The notes under the pieces are model-generated. The model made no database searches, was not told the origin of the DNA, and saw only the letters and a program-made list of their open reading frames with translations. The position numbers and the translations under genes are program-made. A DNA stretch of 64,000 nt, taken from contig JADKIO010000005.1 of assembly GCA_016721195.1 (NCBI GenBank), forward strand, positions 301,001 through 365,000, in the 5' to 3' direction. Source of the stretch: Candidatus Geothrix skivensis. Its GTDB lineage: Bacteria; Acidobacteriota; Holophagae; Holophagales; Holophagaceae. Below, piece after piece: positions 52,423 to 61,118 of the stretch (its first letter is position 1; each line of letters starts with the position of its first letter).

Positions 52423-52935
52423 CTATCGGTCCTGCCGCCGTTCCAGGATGGCTTCCTGGAGGGACCGCTGGAATTCCTCCACCAGGAGGATGAAGCGGCC
52501 CTGCTGGGCCGGCGTGAGGGAGCCGCGGATATCTTCTTCGAAGCGCTTCCGGGCCCCTTCCTGCTGCTGGCGGAGCACGGCCAGCTGGTCGATGACCGGC
52601 TGGACCTTCCTGTTCTTCTCCTCCTCGGTGCCTGGGCCCACCAGGGTGGCGTTCATCTGCTGGCGCAGCTGGACCATCTGGTGCCGGCGGGCGAAGGAGT
52701 CCTCGTCAAAGAGGGACCAGCGGTCCGCGATGGCATTGGCCTTCTCCCCGCTCAGCCCCAGGGTGTCCTGGAGCCGCCTGGAACGGATCTCATGGAGCCG
52801 AACGGCAATCCGTTCCCTCCGGAAGGCGCCGGGACGCTCCGTGGCCTCCCGGCGGGGCCGGTCCTGGCGGAGGCGACCCTGGGCGGTCAAGGAAAGCGCA
52901 CTCAGCAGAAGGATCAGGGCCGCTCGAAAGTACAT
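52423..52935 (-). CDS. Periplasmic CpxP/Spy-like helical protein
   Basis: This 170-aa protein has a signal peptide ending LSLTA (Gln at +1) and a nearly all-helical, charged mature chain with a LTPAQQGRFILLVEEF segment. That is the LTxxQ-type motif seen in CpxP/Spy and zinc-resistance-associated proteins, which bind unfolded proteins or sense envelope stress. It is the last gene of a sigma factor/anti-sigma operon, which fits a stress-response effector. The LTxxQ assignment is by pattern. Confidence 0.7.
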   Translation of the reverse strand: MYFRAALILLLSALSLTAQGRLRQDRPRREATERPGAFRRERIAVRLHEIRSRRLQDTLGLSGEKANAIADRWSLFDEDSFARRHQMVQLRQQMNATLVGPGTEEEKNRKVQPVIDQLAVLRQQQEGARKRFEEDIRGSLTPAQQGRFILLVEEFQRSLQEAILERRQDR

Positions 52936-52958
52936 GGAACACTCCTAGGGGTGCAGGA

Positions 52959-53468
52959 TCACTTTTCCGAAGGGGAAGGCTTGGGGCGGCGGCTGAGGGC
53001 CCGGATGACGGCTTCAGCGTCTTCCTGGGAGAGGGCGGTCAACTGGCTCAGGGCATCCTCTCCATCCTGGAAGGGCGTGTCGGTCAAATCGTCGTCCTGG
53101 AGCTCAACGGCTGGCCTGCTCAGGTTAGCTTCCACCAGGGGCGTCCGATTGGCGCGGCCCACCCAGAAGGCGGTGGCCCCGACGGCGAGCAGGAGGGCCG
53201 CCGCCGTCCCCCAGAAGAAGCGCTGGGTATGGATCGGCCGGGAGCGGGCCGGGAGCTTGCCCTGGATCCGGCCGGGAAGGCGTTCGAAGTAGCCGGCGGG
53301 GGCCAGGGCCAGGGGGGCCTCCTCCTGGGCCAGATAGGCCACCCGGGCCTCCGAGCAGGCGGTGCAGAGCTTCATGTGCGCCTCCGCATCCAGACCTGGA
53401 TCCAGGGGGTCGGTTTCGATGGCCGCCAGGGCGGCGTGGCAGGCTGGGGACATGGGGATCTCGCGCAT
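52959..53468 (-). CDS. Membrane anti-sigma factor with zinc-finger motif
   Basis: This 169-aa protein has an N-terminal ZAS-like domain with HMKLCTAC (H-x3-C-x2-C), a membrane helix (about 83-102, TAAALLLAVGATAFWVG), and a periplasmic tail with acidic stretches (ELQDDDLTDTPFQDGED). This fits an anti-sigma factor that holds the ECF sigma at the membrane until a signal frees it. The ATG at 53468 has AGAGGAGG upstream; the frame open to 53498 would overlap the sigma gene. It sits 17 bp after the sigma factor gene. Confidence 0.82.
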   Translation of the reverse strand: MREIPMSPACHAALAAIETDPLDPGLDAEAHMKLCTACSEARVAYLAQEEAPLALAPAGYFERLPGRIQGKLPARSRPIHTQRFFWGTAAALLLAVGATAFWVGRANRTPLVEANLSRPAVELQDDDLTDTPFQDGEDALSQLTALSQEDAEAVIRALSRRPKPSPSEK

Positions 53469-53485
53469 GGTGTGTTGGCCTCCTC

Positions 53486-54190
53486 TCACTCGGCCCATCC
53501 TGGGCCTCGCCCGCTGGGCGGTCGCTTCGCGTCCGTGGGCCTCCGCTCCTGCTGCGGCCTCACTTGGCGGGTCAGGTTCTGGATGGCGTGGAAGATGTGG
53601 GCCTTCACGCTGCCCACCGAGGTGCCCATCTCCTGGGCGATCTGTTCGTACTTCCAGTCGTGCTGAAGCTTGAGCGTCAGGGCCTGCTTCTGGCGCCGGG
53701 GCAGCTTCGGGAGGGCCTCGGACAGCAGGCGTCGGGCCTCCTGGTCGAGCACCGCGGTCATCTGGGTCTCCTCGATCCGGAGGGCCGGATGTTCCAGGGT
53801 GCCCTCGGGGCCCTCGAGGCTGTCGTGCTCCTTGGCCACCCGCTCCCGGTAGTTCAGGGCCTGGCGGGTGGCGATGGTGATGAGCCAGGTGCGAAAGGAC
53901 GACTCGAAGCGGAAGCCGGGCAGGGCGCGGAAGACCCGGATGAAGGTCTCCTGCACCACGTCATCCGCATCCTGGTGGTTCCGCAGGATGGAGTAGGCCT
54001 TGCCATAGACATCCCGGGAGAAGAGGCGAACCAGAGAGCCGAAGGCAGCCTGGTCACCCTGCTGGGCCCGTTCCACCCAGACCAGTACCTCGGGGGTATG
54101 GTACGGCGAGCCCGGGTCGGGGGTCCGATCGGCGGTCGGGAAGGCCGTCTGGGGCATCAAAGGCTCACTCAAAGCGACAACTGCCATCAT
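53486..54190 (-). CDS. ECF-type RNA polymerase sigma factor
   Basis: This 234-aa protein has sigma region 2 (AAFGSLVRLFSRDVYGKAYSILRNHQDADDVVQETFIRVFRALPGF, with FRTWLITIATRQALNYRER) and region 4 (ALPKLPRRQKQALTLKLQHDWKYEQIAQEMGTSVGSVKAHIFHAIQNL). There is no region 1 or 3, as in the RpoE-like class. The start is placed at ATG 54190 with CGGAG upstream; 54157 is an alternative. The chain extends some 25 residues past region 4 with a basic tail. It heads an operon with its anti-sigma factor and CpxP-like effector, suggesting envelope-stress control. Confidence 0.9.
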   Translation of the reverse strand: MMAVVALSEPLMPQTAFPTADRTPDPGSPYHTPEVLVWVERAQQGDQAAFGSLVRLFSRDVYGKAYSILRNHQDADDVVQETFIRVFRALPGFRFESSFRTWLITIATRQALNYRERVAKEHDSLEGPEGTLEHPALRIEETQMTAVLDQEARRLLSEALPKLPRRQKQALTLKLQHDWKYEQIAQEMGTSVGSVKAHIFHAIQNLTRQVRPQQERRPTDAKRPPSGRGPGWAE

Positions 54191-54323
54191 GTTAGGCTCC
54201 GACGGCCAGATACAAGCAGATTCCGTCGTCCCTGGATGGACCCGGGGAGGCCTCCTGAGGTTGAATGGATTGGGAGTTAGACTTCCCTTTTCCTGCCGGC
54301 AGCCCCGACCCCCTGGAGCCTTC

Positions 54324-54845
54324 ATGCGTGAACGCATCACCCCCCTGCTCTCCGAAGCCCAGATCCGTGCCCGGGTTCTGGAGCTGGGGAACCAGTTGAC
54401 CAAGGACTACGCCGGGAAGGACCTGGTGGTCATCGGGCTGCTGAACGGGGTGTTCCCCTTCATCGCGGATCTGGTGCGGGCCATGGAGCTGGATTTTGAT
54501 GTGAGCTTCATGCAGGTCGCCAGCTATGGCGGCGGCATGCACAGCACCGGCGAGGTCCACATTCTCAAGGATCTGGACAAGAGCATCCAGGGTCGGCACG
54601 CCCTGGTGGTGGAAGACATCGTGGATACGGGCCTGACGCTGTTCAAGGTCCGCAACCTGCTCAAGGACCGTGAACCCCTGAGCCTGAAGATCTGCACCCT
54701 GCTGGACAAGCCCAGCCGCCGGAAGGTCGAGGTCCCGGTGGACTACATCGGGTTCACCATCGAAGACCACTTCGTGGTGGGCTACGGCCTCGACCTCGAA
54801 GGCAAGCTCCGCAACCTGCCCTACGTCGGCGTGTATCACCCATGA
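54324..54845 (+). CDS. hpt: Hypoxanthine phosphoribosyltransferase
   Basis: This 173-aa enzyme salvages hypoxanthine/guanine with PRPP to IMP/GMP. Motifs are VVIGLLNGVFPFIADLVRAMELDFDVSFMQVASYGGG and the PRPP loop ALVVEDIVDTGLTL, ending with DYIGFTIEDHFVVGYGLD, typical of Hpt. The ATG at 54324 follows CTGGAG; the longer open frame upstream is not supported. It overlaps the lptE-like gene (ATGA, 54842-54845). Confidence 0.93.
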   Translation: MRERITPLLSEAQIRARVLELGNQLTKDYAGKDLVVIGLLNGVFPFIADLVRAMELDFDVSFMQVASYGGGMHSTGEVHILKDLDKSIQGRHALVVEDIVDTGLTLFKVRNLLKDREPLSLKICTLLDKPSRRKVEVPVDYIGFTIEDHFVVGYGLDLEGKLRNLPYVGVYHP

Positions 54846-55405
54846 ACCGTTCCGGGACCCGCGTCCTCCTGGGCCTCACGGCCTGCCTGCTGCTCGCCAC
54901 GGGCTGCGGGTATCACCGGCTGGACCGGCAGCAGCGGTCGGCGCCCTGGGCCAAGCAGGGCGAGACGATCCGTCTGGCCCGCTTCCGCAACCTGACGCCG
55001 CGCCTGGGCCTGGAGGACCGGTTCACCAAGGCCCTGGAAAACCGGCTCGTGGCGGCCAGTCCCTGGCGGCTGGTGGCCCAGGGCGAGCCCTCCCGCTGGG
55101 TGCTGCAGGGCACCCTGGAGGAGTACAAATCGAGGCCCATCGGACTTTCCCTGGGCACCGCAGGGAACAAGGCCAGCGCCGGTACGGCCTCTCGGGTGGA
55201 GGTGGCGGTGGTGGCCAGCGTTGAGCTGCTGGATGGGCAGACCGGGGTGGTGGTGCTGTCCCGGCGGGGCCTCACCTTCTCGAACCAGTATCGGGTGGAC
55301 CAGAACTTCGCCAGCTTCGACAGCCGGGAGCTACAGGTCATCGAAAGCCTGGCGGACGATTTCGCCGAAAGCTTCTTGACGCAGCTGCTCGAAGGCATCG
55401 ACTGA
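54842..55405 (+). CDS. lptE: LptE-like LPS-assembly lipoprotein
   Basis: This 187-aa protein has a lipoprotein signal with lipobox LATGC (Cys22) followed by GYHRL, then an alpha/beta domain with RFRNLTPRLGLEDRFTKALENRL and WVLQGTLEEYKSRPIGL. This is the LptE pattern: a lipoprotein plugging the LptD barrel and helping insert LPS in the outer membrane. Its presence argues for LPS in this organism, with the GT9 enzyme. Coupled upstream to hpt and downstream to holA (TGATGG). Confidence 0.8.
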   Translation: MNRSGTRVLLGLTACLLLATGCGYHRLDRQQRSAPWAKQGETIRLARFRNLTPRLGLEDRFTKALENRLVAASPWRLVAQGEPSRWVLQGTLEEYKSRPIGLSLGTAGNKASAGTASRVEVAVVASVELLDGQTGVVVLSRRGLTFSNQYRVDQNFASFDSRELQVIESLADDFAESFLTQLLEGID

Positions 55406-56427
55406 TGGCCTCGCCCGCCCCGTGGCTGAACCATGCCTTCGCCCTGGTGCATGGCGAAGATGGCGATGGTCGCCGCGAGGCCGTGGAGGCCTGGAAGCGC
55501 AAGCACGTCGATCCCGAGTGGGCGGATTTCTCCCTCACCCTCTGCTCCGAGGGCTGCCCCTGGCCCGAGGTGTTGGCGGCCCTGCAGGAGGCCTCACCGC
55601 TGGGCGCGGAGGCCCGTTCCGTGGTGGTCCCGGCCGCTGACAACTTGTTCACCCGGGCCAAGGAACTGCCGGCCGCCGTGAAGGCCGTCCTGGAGAAGCC
55701 GCCCAGCGGCGTGAACCTCCTGCTGGTGGCCTGGAGCACCCTCCCTGCGGCCCCGGGGAAGGCCCTGGGCGCCAAGCCCTGGACCGACTGGCAGAAGGCC
55801 GGCCGGATCCTGAAGGTGGGGGCTTTGGACGCGGCGGAGGTTCCTGGCTTCATCGAAGCCGAAGCCAGGGCGCGGGGCCTGATCCTCCAGGGAGCATCCG
55901 CCGGCCTGCTGGCCCAGCGCCAGGGTGGGAATCCCGGCCTGCTCAAGCGGGCCCTGGAAGTGCTGGATCTCCTGGCGGAGGACCGCCGGGTCACCGAGGC
56001 CATGGTGGATCAGGTCACCTTCCGGCTGGCGGAGCAGAAGGCCTTCGCCTGGTCCGGGGCCTGGCAGAAGGGGGATGCCGCCGGGGCCCTGCGGGCGCTG
56101 AGGATGGCCATGGAAGACGGCGATGAGCCGCTCATGATGCTGGGCCAGGTCCGGCGCGAGGTGGACCGCCTGCTGAGGCTGGCGGAGGCTGAGGCGGCAG
56201 GGCTGAAGGGCGCCGAGGTGCTCGGCACCCTTGGCCTGTCCCCCAAGCAGGCCTTCCTCCTGGACGGCTACCGCGGCGCCCTGGCCAAGCTGAAGCCCCG
56301 TGGCCTCAAGGCCCTGCTCTCCCGCGTGAATCAGTGCGAGCGGGATCTCAAGGGCATGGCCCTGTCCCGCAGCGAGGCGCCCCTGCTGGACCTGACCCTG
56401 GCGCTCTGCCGGGCCTGGGGCCGTTGA
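55405..56427 (+). CDS. holA: DNA polymerase III subunit delta (HolA)
   Basis: This 340-aa protein matches the clamp-loader delta layout: an N-terminal RecA-like fold without an ATP site (FALVHGEDGDGRREAVEAWK), domain II/III helices, and RRVTEAMVDQVTFRLAEQKAFAWSGAW with the typical C-terminal helical collar (LMMLGQVRREVDRLLRL, LGLSPKQAFLLDGY). The subunit opens the sliding clamp. Placing lptE before holA is common in bacteria and supports both calls. The start at 55405 shares a base with the lptE stop. Confidence 0.88.
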   Translation: MASPAPWLNHAFALVHGEDGDGRREAVEAWKRKHVDPEWADFSLTLCSEGCPWPEVLAALQEASPLGAEARSVVVPAADNLFTRAKELPAAVKAVLEKPPSGVNLLLVAWSTLPAAPGKALGAKPWTDWQKAGRILKVGALDAAEVPGFIEAEARARGLILQGASAGLLAQRQGGNPGLLKRALEVLDLLAEDRRVTEAMVDQVTFRLAEQKAFAWSGAWQKGDAAGALRALRMAMEDGDEPLMMLGQVRREVDRLLRLAEAEAAGLKGAEVLGTLGLSPKQAFLLDGYRGALAKLKPRGLKALLSRVNQCERDLKGMALSRSEAPLLDLTLALCRAWGR

Positions 56428-56506
56428 CCCACGAGTGAACCGGGCATTGATCACTTGAGCCCAAGCGGGGCTGGGCGGATGATGGGGGGCTGATCCCGGA
56501 GGGTCC

Positions 56507-57490
56507 ATGTCCGAATGTGTCGTTCCCACCCTTACCTCGAAGGAGGTGGTGGCCTCCAAGTCTGTGCTGCCCGACGGCTGGAAGGCAGACCTGACCAACC
56601 TGAAGGCCCTGGACCTCACCCTGGCGGTGATGGAGCTGTTGCGGCGCACCACCAGCCGCCTGCCCCAGGACGTGATCGACGCCATCGTGAAGGGTCGTGA
56701 TGCCGAGGAAGAAGGCAGTCGCGCCTTCAACACCCTGAACGACATGGTGCGCAACATCAACCTGGCGGATGGCCAGGTGACGCCGCTCTGCCAGGACACG
56801 GGCTCGGTGATCTTCTGGGTGCGCCACCCCTTCGGGCTGAGCCAGCGCGCCGCCAGGGCCCAGATCCGCGCGGCCGTCGTCGAGGCGACGAAGCGCTCCT
56901 GGCTGCGTCCCAACTGCGTGGAGTCGCTGAGCGGGAAAAACAGCGGCACCAACATGGATCCCTTCCATGAGCACCACCCGGCCTTCCACTTCGAGGAGTG
57001 GGACCGACCGGAGGTCGAGATCTCGGTCATGCAGAAGGGCGGGGGCTGCGAAAACGTGGGCGCCCAATACCGCCTGCCGGACGCCGCGTTGGGTGCAGGC
57101 CGCGACATCAAGGGCGTGCGCAAGTGCATCATCGACGCCGTGGTTAAGGCCCAGGGCCAGGGTTGCAGCCCCGGCATCCTCGGCGTGGCCATCGGTGGCG
57201 ACCGCGTCACCGGCTATGAGAAGAGCAAGGAGCTGATCCTGCGCAAGTTGGGCACAGCCAATGCCGATCCCAAGATGGATGCCTTCGAGAAGGACCTGAC
57301 AGCGGACCTCAACACCCTCGGCATCGGCCCCATGGGCTACGGCGGTGTCACCACCGCCCTCGGCATCCATGTCGAGGAGATGTACCGCCACCCGGCCAGT
57401 TTCTACGTGAGCATCAGCTACATGTGCTGGAGCAGCCGGCGCGGCACCCTCACCTTCTTGGCCAACGGCCAGCCTTCCTACGATCTGTGA
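56507..57490 (+). CDS. Class I fumarate hydratase / tartrate dehydratase alpha subunit
   Basis: This 327-aa subunit carries the three cysteine ligands of the [4Fe-4S] cluster: Cys95 in LCQDTGS, Cys181 in KGGGCEN and Cys220 in QGCSPGILGVAIGGDR. Class I enzymes of this two-subunit type hydrate fumarate to malate in the TCA cycle and are oxygen-sensitive. The fused form (FumA/B) is split here: the beta subunit follows after 7 bp. Substrate (fumarate or L-tartrate) cannot be told from sequence alone; fumarate is more likely in an anaerobe. Confidence 0.92.
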   Translation: MSECVVPTLTSKEVVASKSVLPDGWKADLTNLKALDLTLAVMELLRRTTSRLPQDVIDAIVKGRDAEEEGSRAFNTLNDMVRNINLADGQVTPLCQDTGSVIFWVRHPFGLSQRAARAQIRAAVVEATKRSWLRPNCVESLSGKNSGTNMDPFHEHHPAFHFEEWDRPEVEISVMQKGGGCENVGAQYRLPDAALGAGRDIKGVRKCIIDAVVKAQGQGCSPGILGVAIGGDRVTGYEKSKELILRKLGTANADPKMDAFEKDLTADLNTLGIGPMGYGGVTTALGIHVEEMYRHPASFYVSISYMCWSSRRGTLTFLANGQPSYDL

Positions 57491-57497
57491 GGCTCCC

Positions 57498-58076
57498 ATG
57501 ATCCGACTCACAACTCCCATCACCGAAGACCAGGTCCGTCAGCTCAAGGTGGGCGACGAAGTGCTGCTGAACGGCCGCGTCGTCCTCAGCCGGGACATCG
57601 GCCACAAGTTCATGAAGGAACAGAAGCCCGAGTGGCTGAAGCCCATCCTCGAGAACATGGTCATCTACCACTGCGGCCCCGTGGTGAAGAAGAACGCCGA
57701 TGGCAGCTGGTCCTTCGTGGCCGCGGGACCCACCACCTCCATCCGCGAGGAGCCCTACCAGGCGGATGTCATCGAGACCTACAAGGTTCGGGGCGTCATC
57801 GGCAAGGGCGGCATGGGCAAGAAGACCAGCGAAGGCCTGCAGAAGACCGGGGCCGTCTACCTCCACGCCACCGGCGGCGCCGGCAGCCTGCTGGCCGAGC
57901 GCGTGAAGCGCGTGGTGGACGTGAAGATGCTGGAGGAATTCGGCAGCCCCGAAGCCTTCTGGATCATCGAGGTGGAGGACTTCCCCCTGGTGGTCACCAT
58001 GGACAGCCACGGCGGCAGCCTCCACGAGATCGTGGCCCAGCAGAGCCAGGAGCGCGCCAAGGCGCTGATGGCGTGA
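57498..58076 (+). CDS. Class I fumarate hydratase / tartrate dehydratase beta subunit
   Basis: This 192-aa subunit is the C-terminal half of class I fumarases: RLTTPITEDQVRQLKVGDEVLLNGRVVLSRDIGHKF, VIYHCGPVV and the conserved GPTTSIREEPYQADVI, then KGGMGKKT, YLHATGGAGSLLAERV and VEDFPLVVTMDSHGGSLH. It forms the active site with the alpha subunit. The alpha-beta order and close spacing are standard. Confidence 0.93.
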   Translation: MIRLTTPITEDQVRQLKVGDEVLLNGRVVLSRDIGHKFMKEQKPEWLKPILENMVIYHCGPVVKKNADGSWSFVAAGPTTSIREEPYQADVIETYKVRGVIGKGGMGKKTSEGLQKTGAVYLHATGGAGSLLAERVKRVVDVKMLEEFGSPEAFWIIEVEDFPLVVTMDSHGGSLHEIVAQQSQERAKALMA

Positions 58077-58120
58077 ATCCAGGCGTTTTGGATCGGTCCC
58101 GCCCACGCTAGGCTGGTGGG

Positions 58121-58951
58121 ATGGCCCAGACCTACCACCAGCTCCGCCTCGACCTGGCCACGGCCCTGGCCGGGTTCCTGGACCCGACGGAAGCCCAGGC
58201 GGAGTGCCACCGCTGGCTCGAGGAGGGCCTGGGCCTGTCCCGCAGCTGGCTGGCCGCCCACGGGAACGAGGCGGCCCCTGCGGAGGCGCGCCGGCGCATC
58301 AGCGGCTGGGTGCGCCGCCGGAGCCTGGGGGAGCCATGGGCCTACATCCTGGGCTGGAGTCGATTTCGGGAGCGGCGATTCGAGGTCAACTCCGACACCC
58401 TGATTCCCCGTCCAGAGACGGAACTCCTGGTGGAAGCCGCCCTGGACGTGGGGGGGCGTTTGGGGGTGGAGCGCTGCGTGGACGTGGGCACGGGTAGCGG
58501 CATCATTGCCGTGAGCCTGGCCCTGGAGACCGGGTGGCGGGTATCGGCCACCGAATTGTGCGCCGGGGCCCTGGCGGTGGCACAGCGAAACGCGAGGAGC
58601 CTGGGTGCTTCCATCGCGTTCCATGAAGGGGATCTGCTGGAAGCGGTGCCAGATCCCCTGGGTCTGGTGGTGGCCAACCTGCCCTATGTGGATCCTGCCG
58701 ACCGGCCGACCCTGCAGCGGGAACTGGCCTTCGAGCCGGCCTCGGCCCTTTTCGCCCCGGATCGGGGGCTGGCCCTTTCCGAAAAACTGCTGTCCCAGGC
58801 CCGGGAGCGGGGGGCAACTGCCTGCCTGCTGGAGATCGGGGCCGGTCAGGGGGGCGAGTTGTGCCGGCGGGCCATGGGCTTCGGTTGGGCCAAAGCCATG
58901 ATCCATCAAGACTTTGCAGGCCACGATCGGATTCTTGTGGCCCTCCCCTGA
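58121..58951 (+). CDS. prmC: Release factor glutamine methyltransferase PrmC
   Basis: This 276-aa protein methylates the GGQ glutamine of release factors RF1/RF2. An N-terminal helical domain (about 1-95) precedes a Rossmann SAM fold: VDVGTGSGIIAVSLALE and VVANLPYVDPADRP. The catalytic NPPY is NLPY here; that variant occurs in the family, so activity is still likely. The sequence before it, RERRFEVNSDTLIPRPETELLVE, is a strong PrmC signature. The flagellar flgH promoter starts only 5 bp after its stop. Confidence 0.9.
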   Translation: MAQTYHQLRLDLATALAGFLDPTEAQAECHRWLEEGLGLSRSWLAAHGNEAAPAEARRRISGWVRRRSLGEPWAYILGWSRFRERRFEVNSDTLIPRPETELLVEAALDVGGRLGVERCVDVGTGSGIIAVSLALETGWRVSATELCAGALAVAQRNARSLGASIAFHEGDLLEAVPDPLGLVVANLPYVDPADRPTLQRELAFEPASALFAPDRGLALSEKLLSQARERGATACLLEIGAGQGGELCRRAMGFGWAKAMIHQDFAGHDRILVALP

Positions 58952-58956
58952 GGGAT

Positions 58957-58971
58957 TGGCACTGTCCTCGC
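58957..58971 (+). promoter_or_regulatory. Sigma-54 promoter of flagellar operon
   Basis: TGGCAC-N5-TCGC matches the -24/-12 consensus TGGCAC-N5-TTGC at 9 of 10 positions with exact GG-N10-GC spacing. Transcription would start about 58983, 13 bp before the flgH ATG. Sigma-54 control of middle flagellar genes is known in several phyla. The element is on the plus strand and ends before any other gene. Confidence 0.75.
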
Positions 58972-58995
58972 CCTGATCAGGCGTGGAGGTGCGTC

Positions 58996-59667
58996 ATGCG
59001 GAAATTGCTGCCTATTGCCCTGCTGTTGGTGGGGATCGGCTGCTCCATTCCCAAGCGCCACGATGCCAACCTGGCCAAGAAGCCCGCCATCCCCTATGTG
59101 GATGAGGTGCCGGTCGGCCCCCCCCTCAGCGAAGGCAGCCTCTGGCGGGACCGCCCCCTCATCGCCGATCTGCGGGCTTTCCGGGTGAACGACCTGGTGA
59201 CGCTCAAGATCAGCGAAAGCACCAATGCCATCACCAAGGCCGATGTCACCACCAGCCGGGCCGGAAGCAACAAGCTGAGCAGCCCCAACTTGTTTGGAGC
59301 TCTGGCCGGGTTCGGGATCGGCAGCAGCACCTCGGACAAGGCCACGGGCACCACAAACAAGTTCGCGGGCACGGGCAGCACCGGGCGCAGTGCCACCTTC
59401 ACCACCGTGGTGACCGCGCGGGTGGTCAAGGTGGTGGGCAATGGCAACCTCATCTTCGAGGGCTTCCGGGACATCCAGCTGAACAACGAGACCCAGCGGC
59501 TCTATGTGGCCGGCATGCTGGATCCCCACATGCTCGACGCCACCAACACCATCACTTCCGGGCAGGTGGCCGAGCTTCGCATCGGCTACGGCGGCCAGGG
59601 CGTGGTGGACGAGACCCTGAAGCCGGGCTACATCAGCCGGCTTCTGGCGTACATCTGGCCGTTCTAG
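58996..59667 (+). CDS. flgH: Flagellar L-ring lipoprotein FlgH
   Basis: This 223-aa lipoprotein (lipobox VGIGC, Cys16) forms the outer-membrane L-ring around the flagellar rod. Family sequences are RAFRVNDLVTLKISEST, VVKVVGNGNLIFEGFRDIQLNNETQRLYVAGMLDPHMLDATNTI and RIGYGGQGVVDETLKPGYISRLLAYIWPF. The L-ring indicates an outer membrane. The ATG at 58996 follows GTGGAGG. First gene after the sigma-54 promoter; flgF, G and A do not precede it here. Confidence 0.95.
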   Translation: MRKLLPIALLLVGIGCSIPKRHDANLAKKPAIPYVDEVPVGPPLSEGSLWRDRPLIADLRAFRVNDLVTLKISESTNAITKADVTTSRAGSNKLSSPNLFGALAGFGIGSSTSDKATGTTNKFAGTGSTGRSATFTTVVTARVVKVVGNGNLIFEGFRDIQLNNETQRLYVAGMLDPHMLDATNTITSGQVAELRIGYGGQGVVDETLKPGYISRLLAYIWPF

Positions 59668-59676
59668 GAGATCCCC

Positions 59677-60786
59677 ATGCGCATCGCAGCCCTGCTCCTC
59701 ACGGCCCTGACCCTTTGCGGCGCGGATATCGCCAAGCCGGACCGGAAGATCGAATCCAAGCTCCGGGACGTGGCCCGCCTCCAGGGGGTCCGCGGCAACC
59801 AGCTGCTGGGCTACGGCATGGTGGTGGGACTGGATGGCACCGGCGACAAGGATCAGACCAAGTTCACCACCCAATCCCTCACGAACCTCCTTTCCCGTCA
59901 GGGCCTTACGGTCAACCCCACCACCGTGAAGGTGAAGAACGTGGCCGCGGTCATGGTGACGGCCGAGCTGCCCCCCTTCGCCCGGGCCGGGTCCCGCCTG
60001 GATGTGACCGTGTCGAGCACCGGCGACGCCAAGTCCCTGGCCGGTGGGACGCTTCTGATGACCGCCATGCAGGGTCCCGATGGCCAGACCTACGCCGTGG
60101 CCCAGGGGCCTCTGCTGGTGGGTGGGTTCAGCGCCTCAGCCGGCGGCACCTCGGTGACCAAGAACCACCCCACCGTGGGCCGGGTGCCCGATGGCGGCAT
60201 CATCGAGCGCGAGGTGGGGGGCGACTTCAATGGCCGTGCGACCCTCCGTTACGCCCTGATGGAAGAGGACTTCACCACCGCAATCCGCGTGGTGGCCGCC
60301 ATCAACGAGGAACTCGGGGAGAAGCTGGCCCAGCCTCTCGATGCCCGCACGGTCGAACTGAAGATCCCCAAGGAATTCCAGGGCAGGGCCGTGGAACTGG
60401 TGGCCCGACTGGAGAACCTGAGCGTGCAGCTGCAGCCCAAGGCCAGGGTGGTGGTCAATGAGCGCACCGGCACCGTCATCCTGGGCTCGGATGTCCGCAT
60501 CGGCGCCGTGAGCATCGTTCAGGGCGGCCTGAGCATCCGGGTGACCTCGACGCCCCTGGTCAGCCAGCCCGCGCCCTTCAGCCAGGGGAAGACGGTCACC
60601 GCTACCAAGAAGGATGTGGCCGTGAAGGAGGAGAAGCCGAAGACCATCACGGTGGAGCCCGGCGTAAGCGTCGGCAAGCTGGCCGAGATGCTCAACGCCA
60701 TGGAAGTGAGCCCCCGGGATATCGTGGCCATTCTCCAGGCCATCAAGGAAGCCGGTGCGCTCCAGGCTGAGCTGAGGGTGTTGTGA
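59677..60786 (+). CDS. flgI: Flagellar P-ring protein FlgI
   Basis: This 369-aa protein has a signal peptide (ending CGA) and forms the P-ring in the peptidoglycan. Signatures: KLRDVARLQGVRGNQLLGYGMVVGLDGTGDKDQTKFTTQSLTNLLSRQGL, NVAAVMVTAELPPFARAGSRLDVTVSSTGDAKSLAGGTLLMT and the C-terminal GVSVGKLAEMLNAMEVSPRDIVAILQAIKEAGALQAELRVL. AGGAG precedes the ATG. It is coupled downstream to the rod-binding protein gene by GTGA. Confidence 0.96.
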   Translation: MRIAALLLTALTLCGADIAKPDRKIESKLRDVARLQGVRGNQLLGYGMVVGLDGTGDKDQTKFTTQSLTNLLSRQGLTVNPTTVKVKNVAAVMVTAELPPFARAGSRLDVTVSSTGDAKSLAGGTLLMTAMQGPDGQTYAVAQGPLLVGGFSASAGGTSVTKNHPTVGRVPDGGIIEREVGGDFNGRATLRYALMEEDFTTAIRVVAAINEELGEKLAQPLDARTVELKIPKEFQGRAVELVARLENLSVQLQPKARVVVNERTGTVILGSDVRIGAVSIVQGGLSIRVTSTPLVSQPAPFSQGKTVTATKKDVAVKEEKPKTITVEPGVSVGKLAEMLNAMEVSPRDIVAILQAIKEAGALQAELRVL

Positions 60787-61118
60787 TTCCGCAGGGCCTG
60801 CCCACCGTCGATGCCCTGGCCCAGGCCCAGGGGGCCAAGCCCCTGCCAAGCCAGGACGAGAAGACGGACAAGGCGGCCCGGCAGTTCGAGGGGCTCCTCA
60901 TGGGGTTGCTGTTCCAGACCATGCGGAAGACCGTGCAGCCTTCGGGCCTGTTCGGGGATTCCGGGCAATCCCGGTCCACCTATGAGTACCTGATGGACCA
61001 GGCCGTGGTGGACCGGGCGGTCACCTCGGGGCACGGCTGGGGCCTGGCGGATCGGATCAAGGCCAGCTGGGCCCAGCAAAAACTCGGCGAACCCAAAAAA
61101 GAACCACCCCCGGGTTGA
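60783..61118 (+). CDS. flgJ: FlgJ-like rod-binding protein (no muramidase domain)
   Basis: This 111-aa protein corresponds to the N-terminal rod-binding domain of FlgJ: DKAARQFEGLLMGLLFQTMRKTVQPSGLFGDSGQSRSTYEYLMDQAVVDRAVTSG. It lacks the C-terminal glycosidase of enterobacterial FlgJ, a common state outside that group. The start is GTG at 60783, overlapping the flgI stop (GTGA). It should help rod assembly through the peptidoglycan. Confidence 0.88.
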   Translation: MIPQGLPTVDALAQAQGAKPLPSQDEKTDKAARQFEGLLMGLLFQTMRKTVQPSGLFGDSGQSRSTYEYLMDQAVVDRAVTSGHGWGLADRIKASWAQQKLGEPKKEPPPG

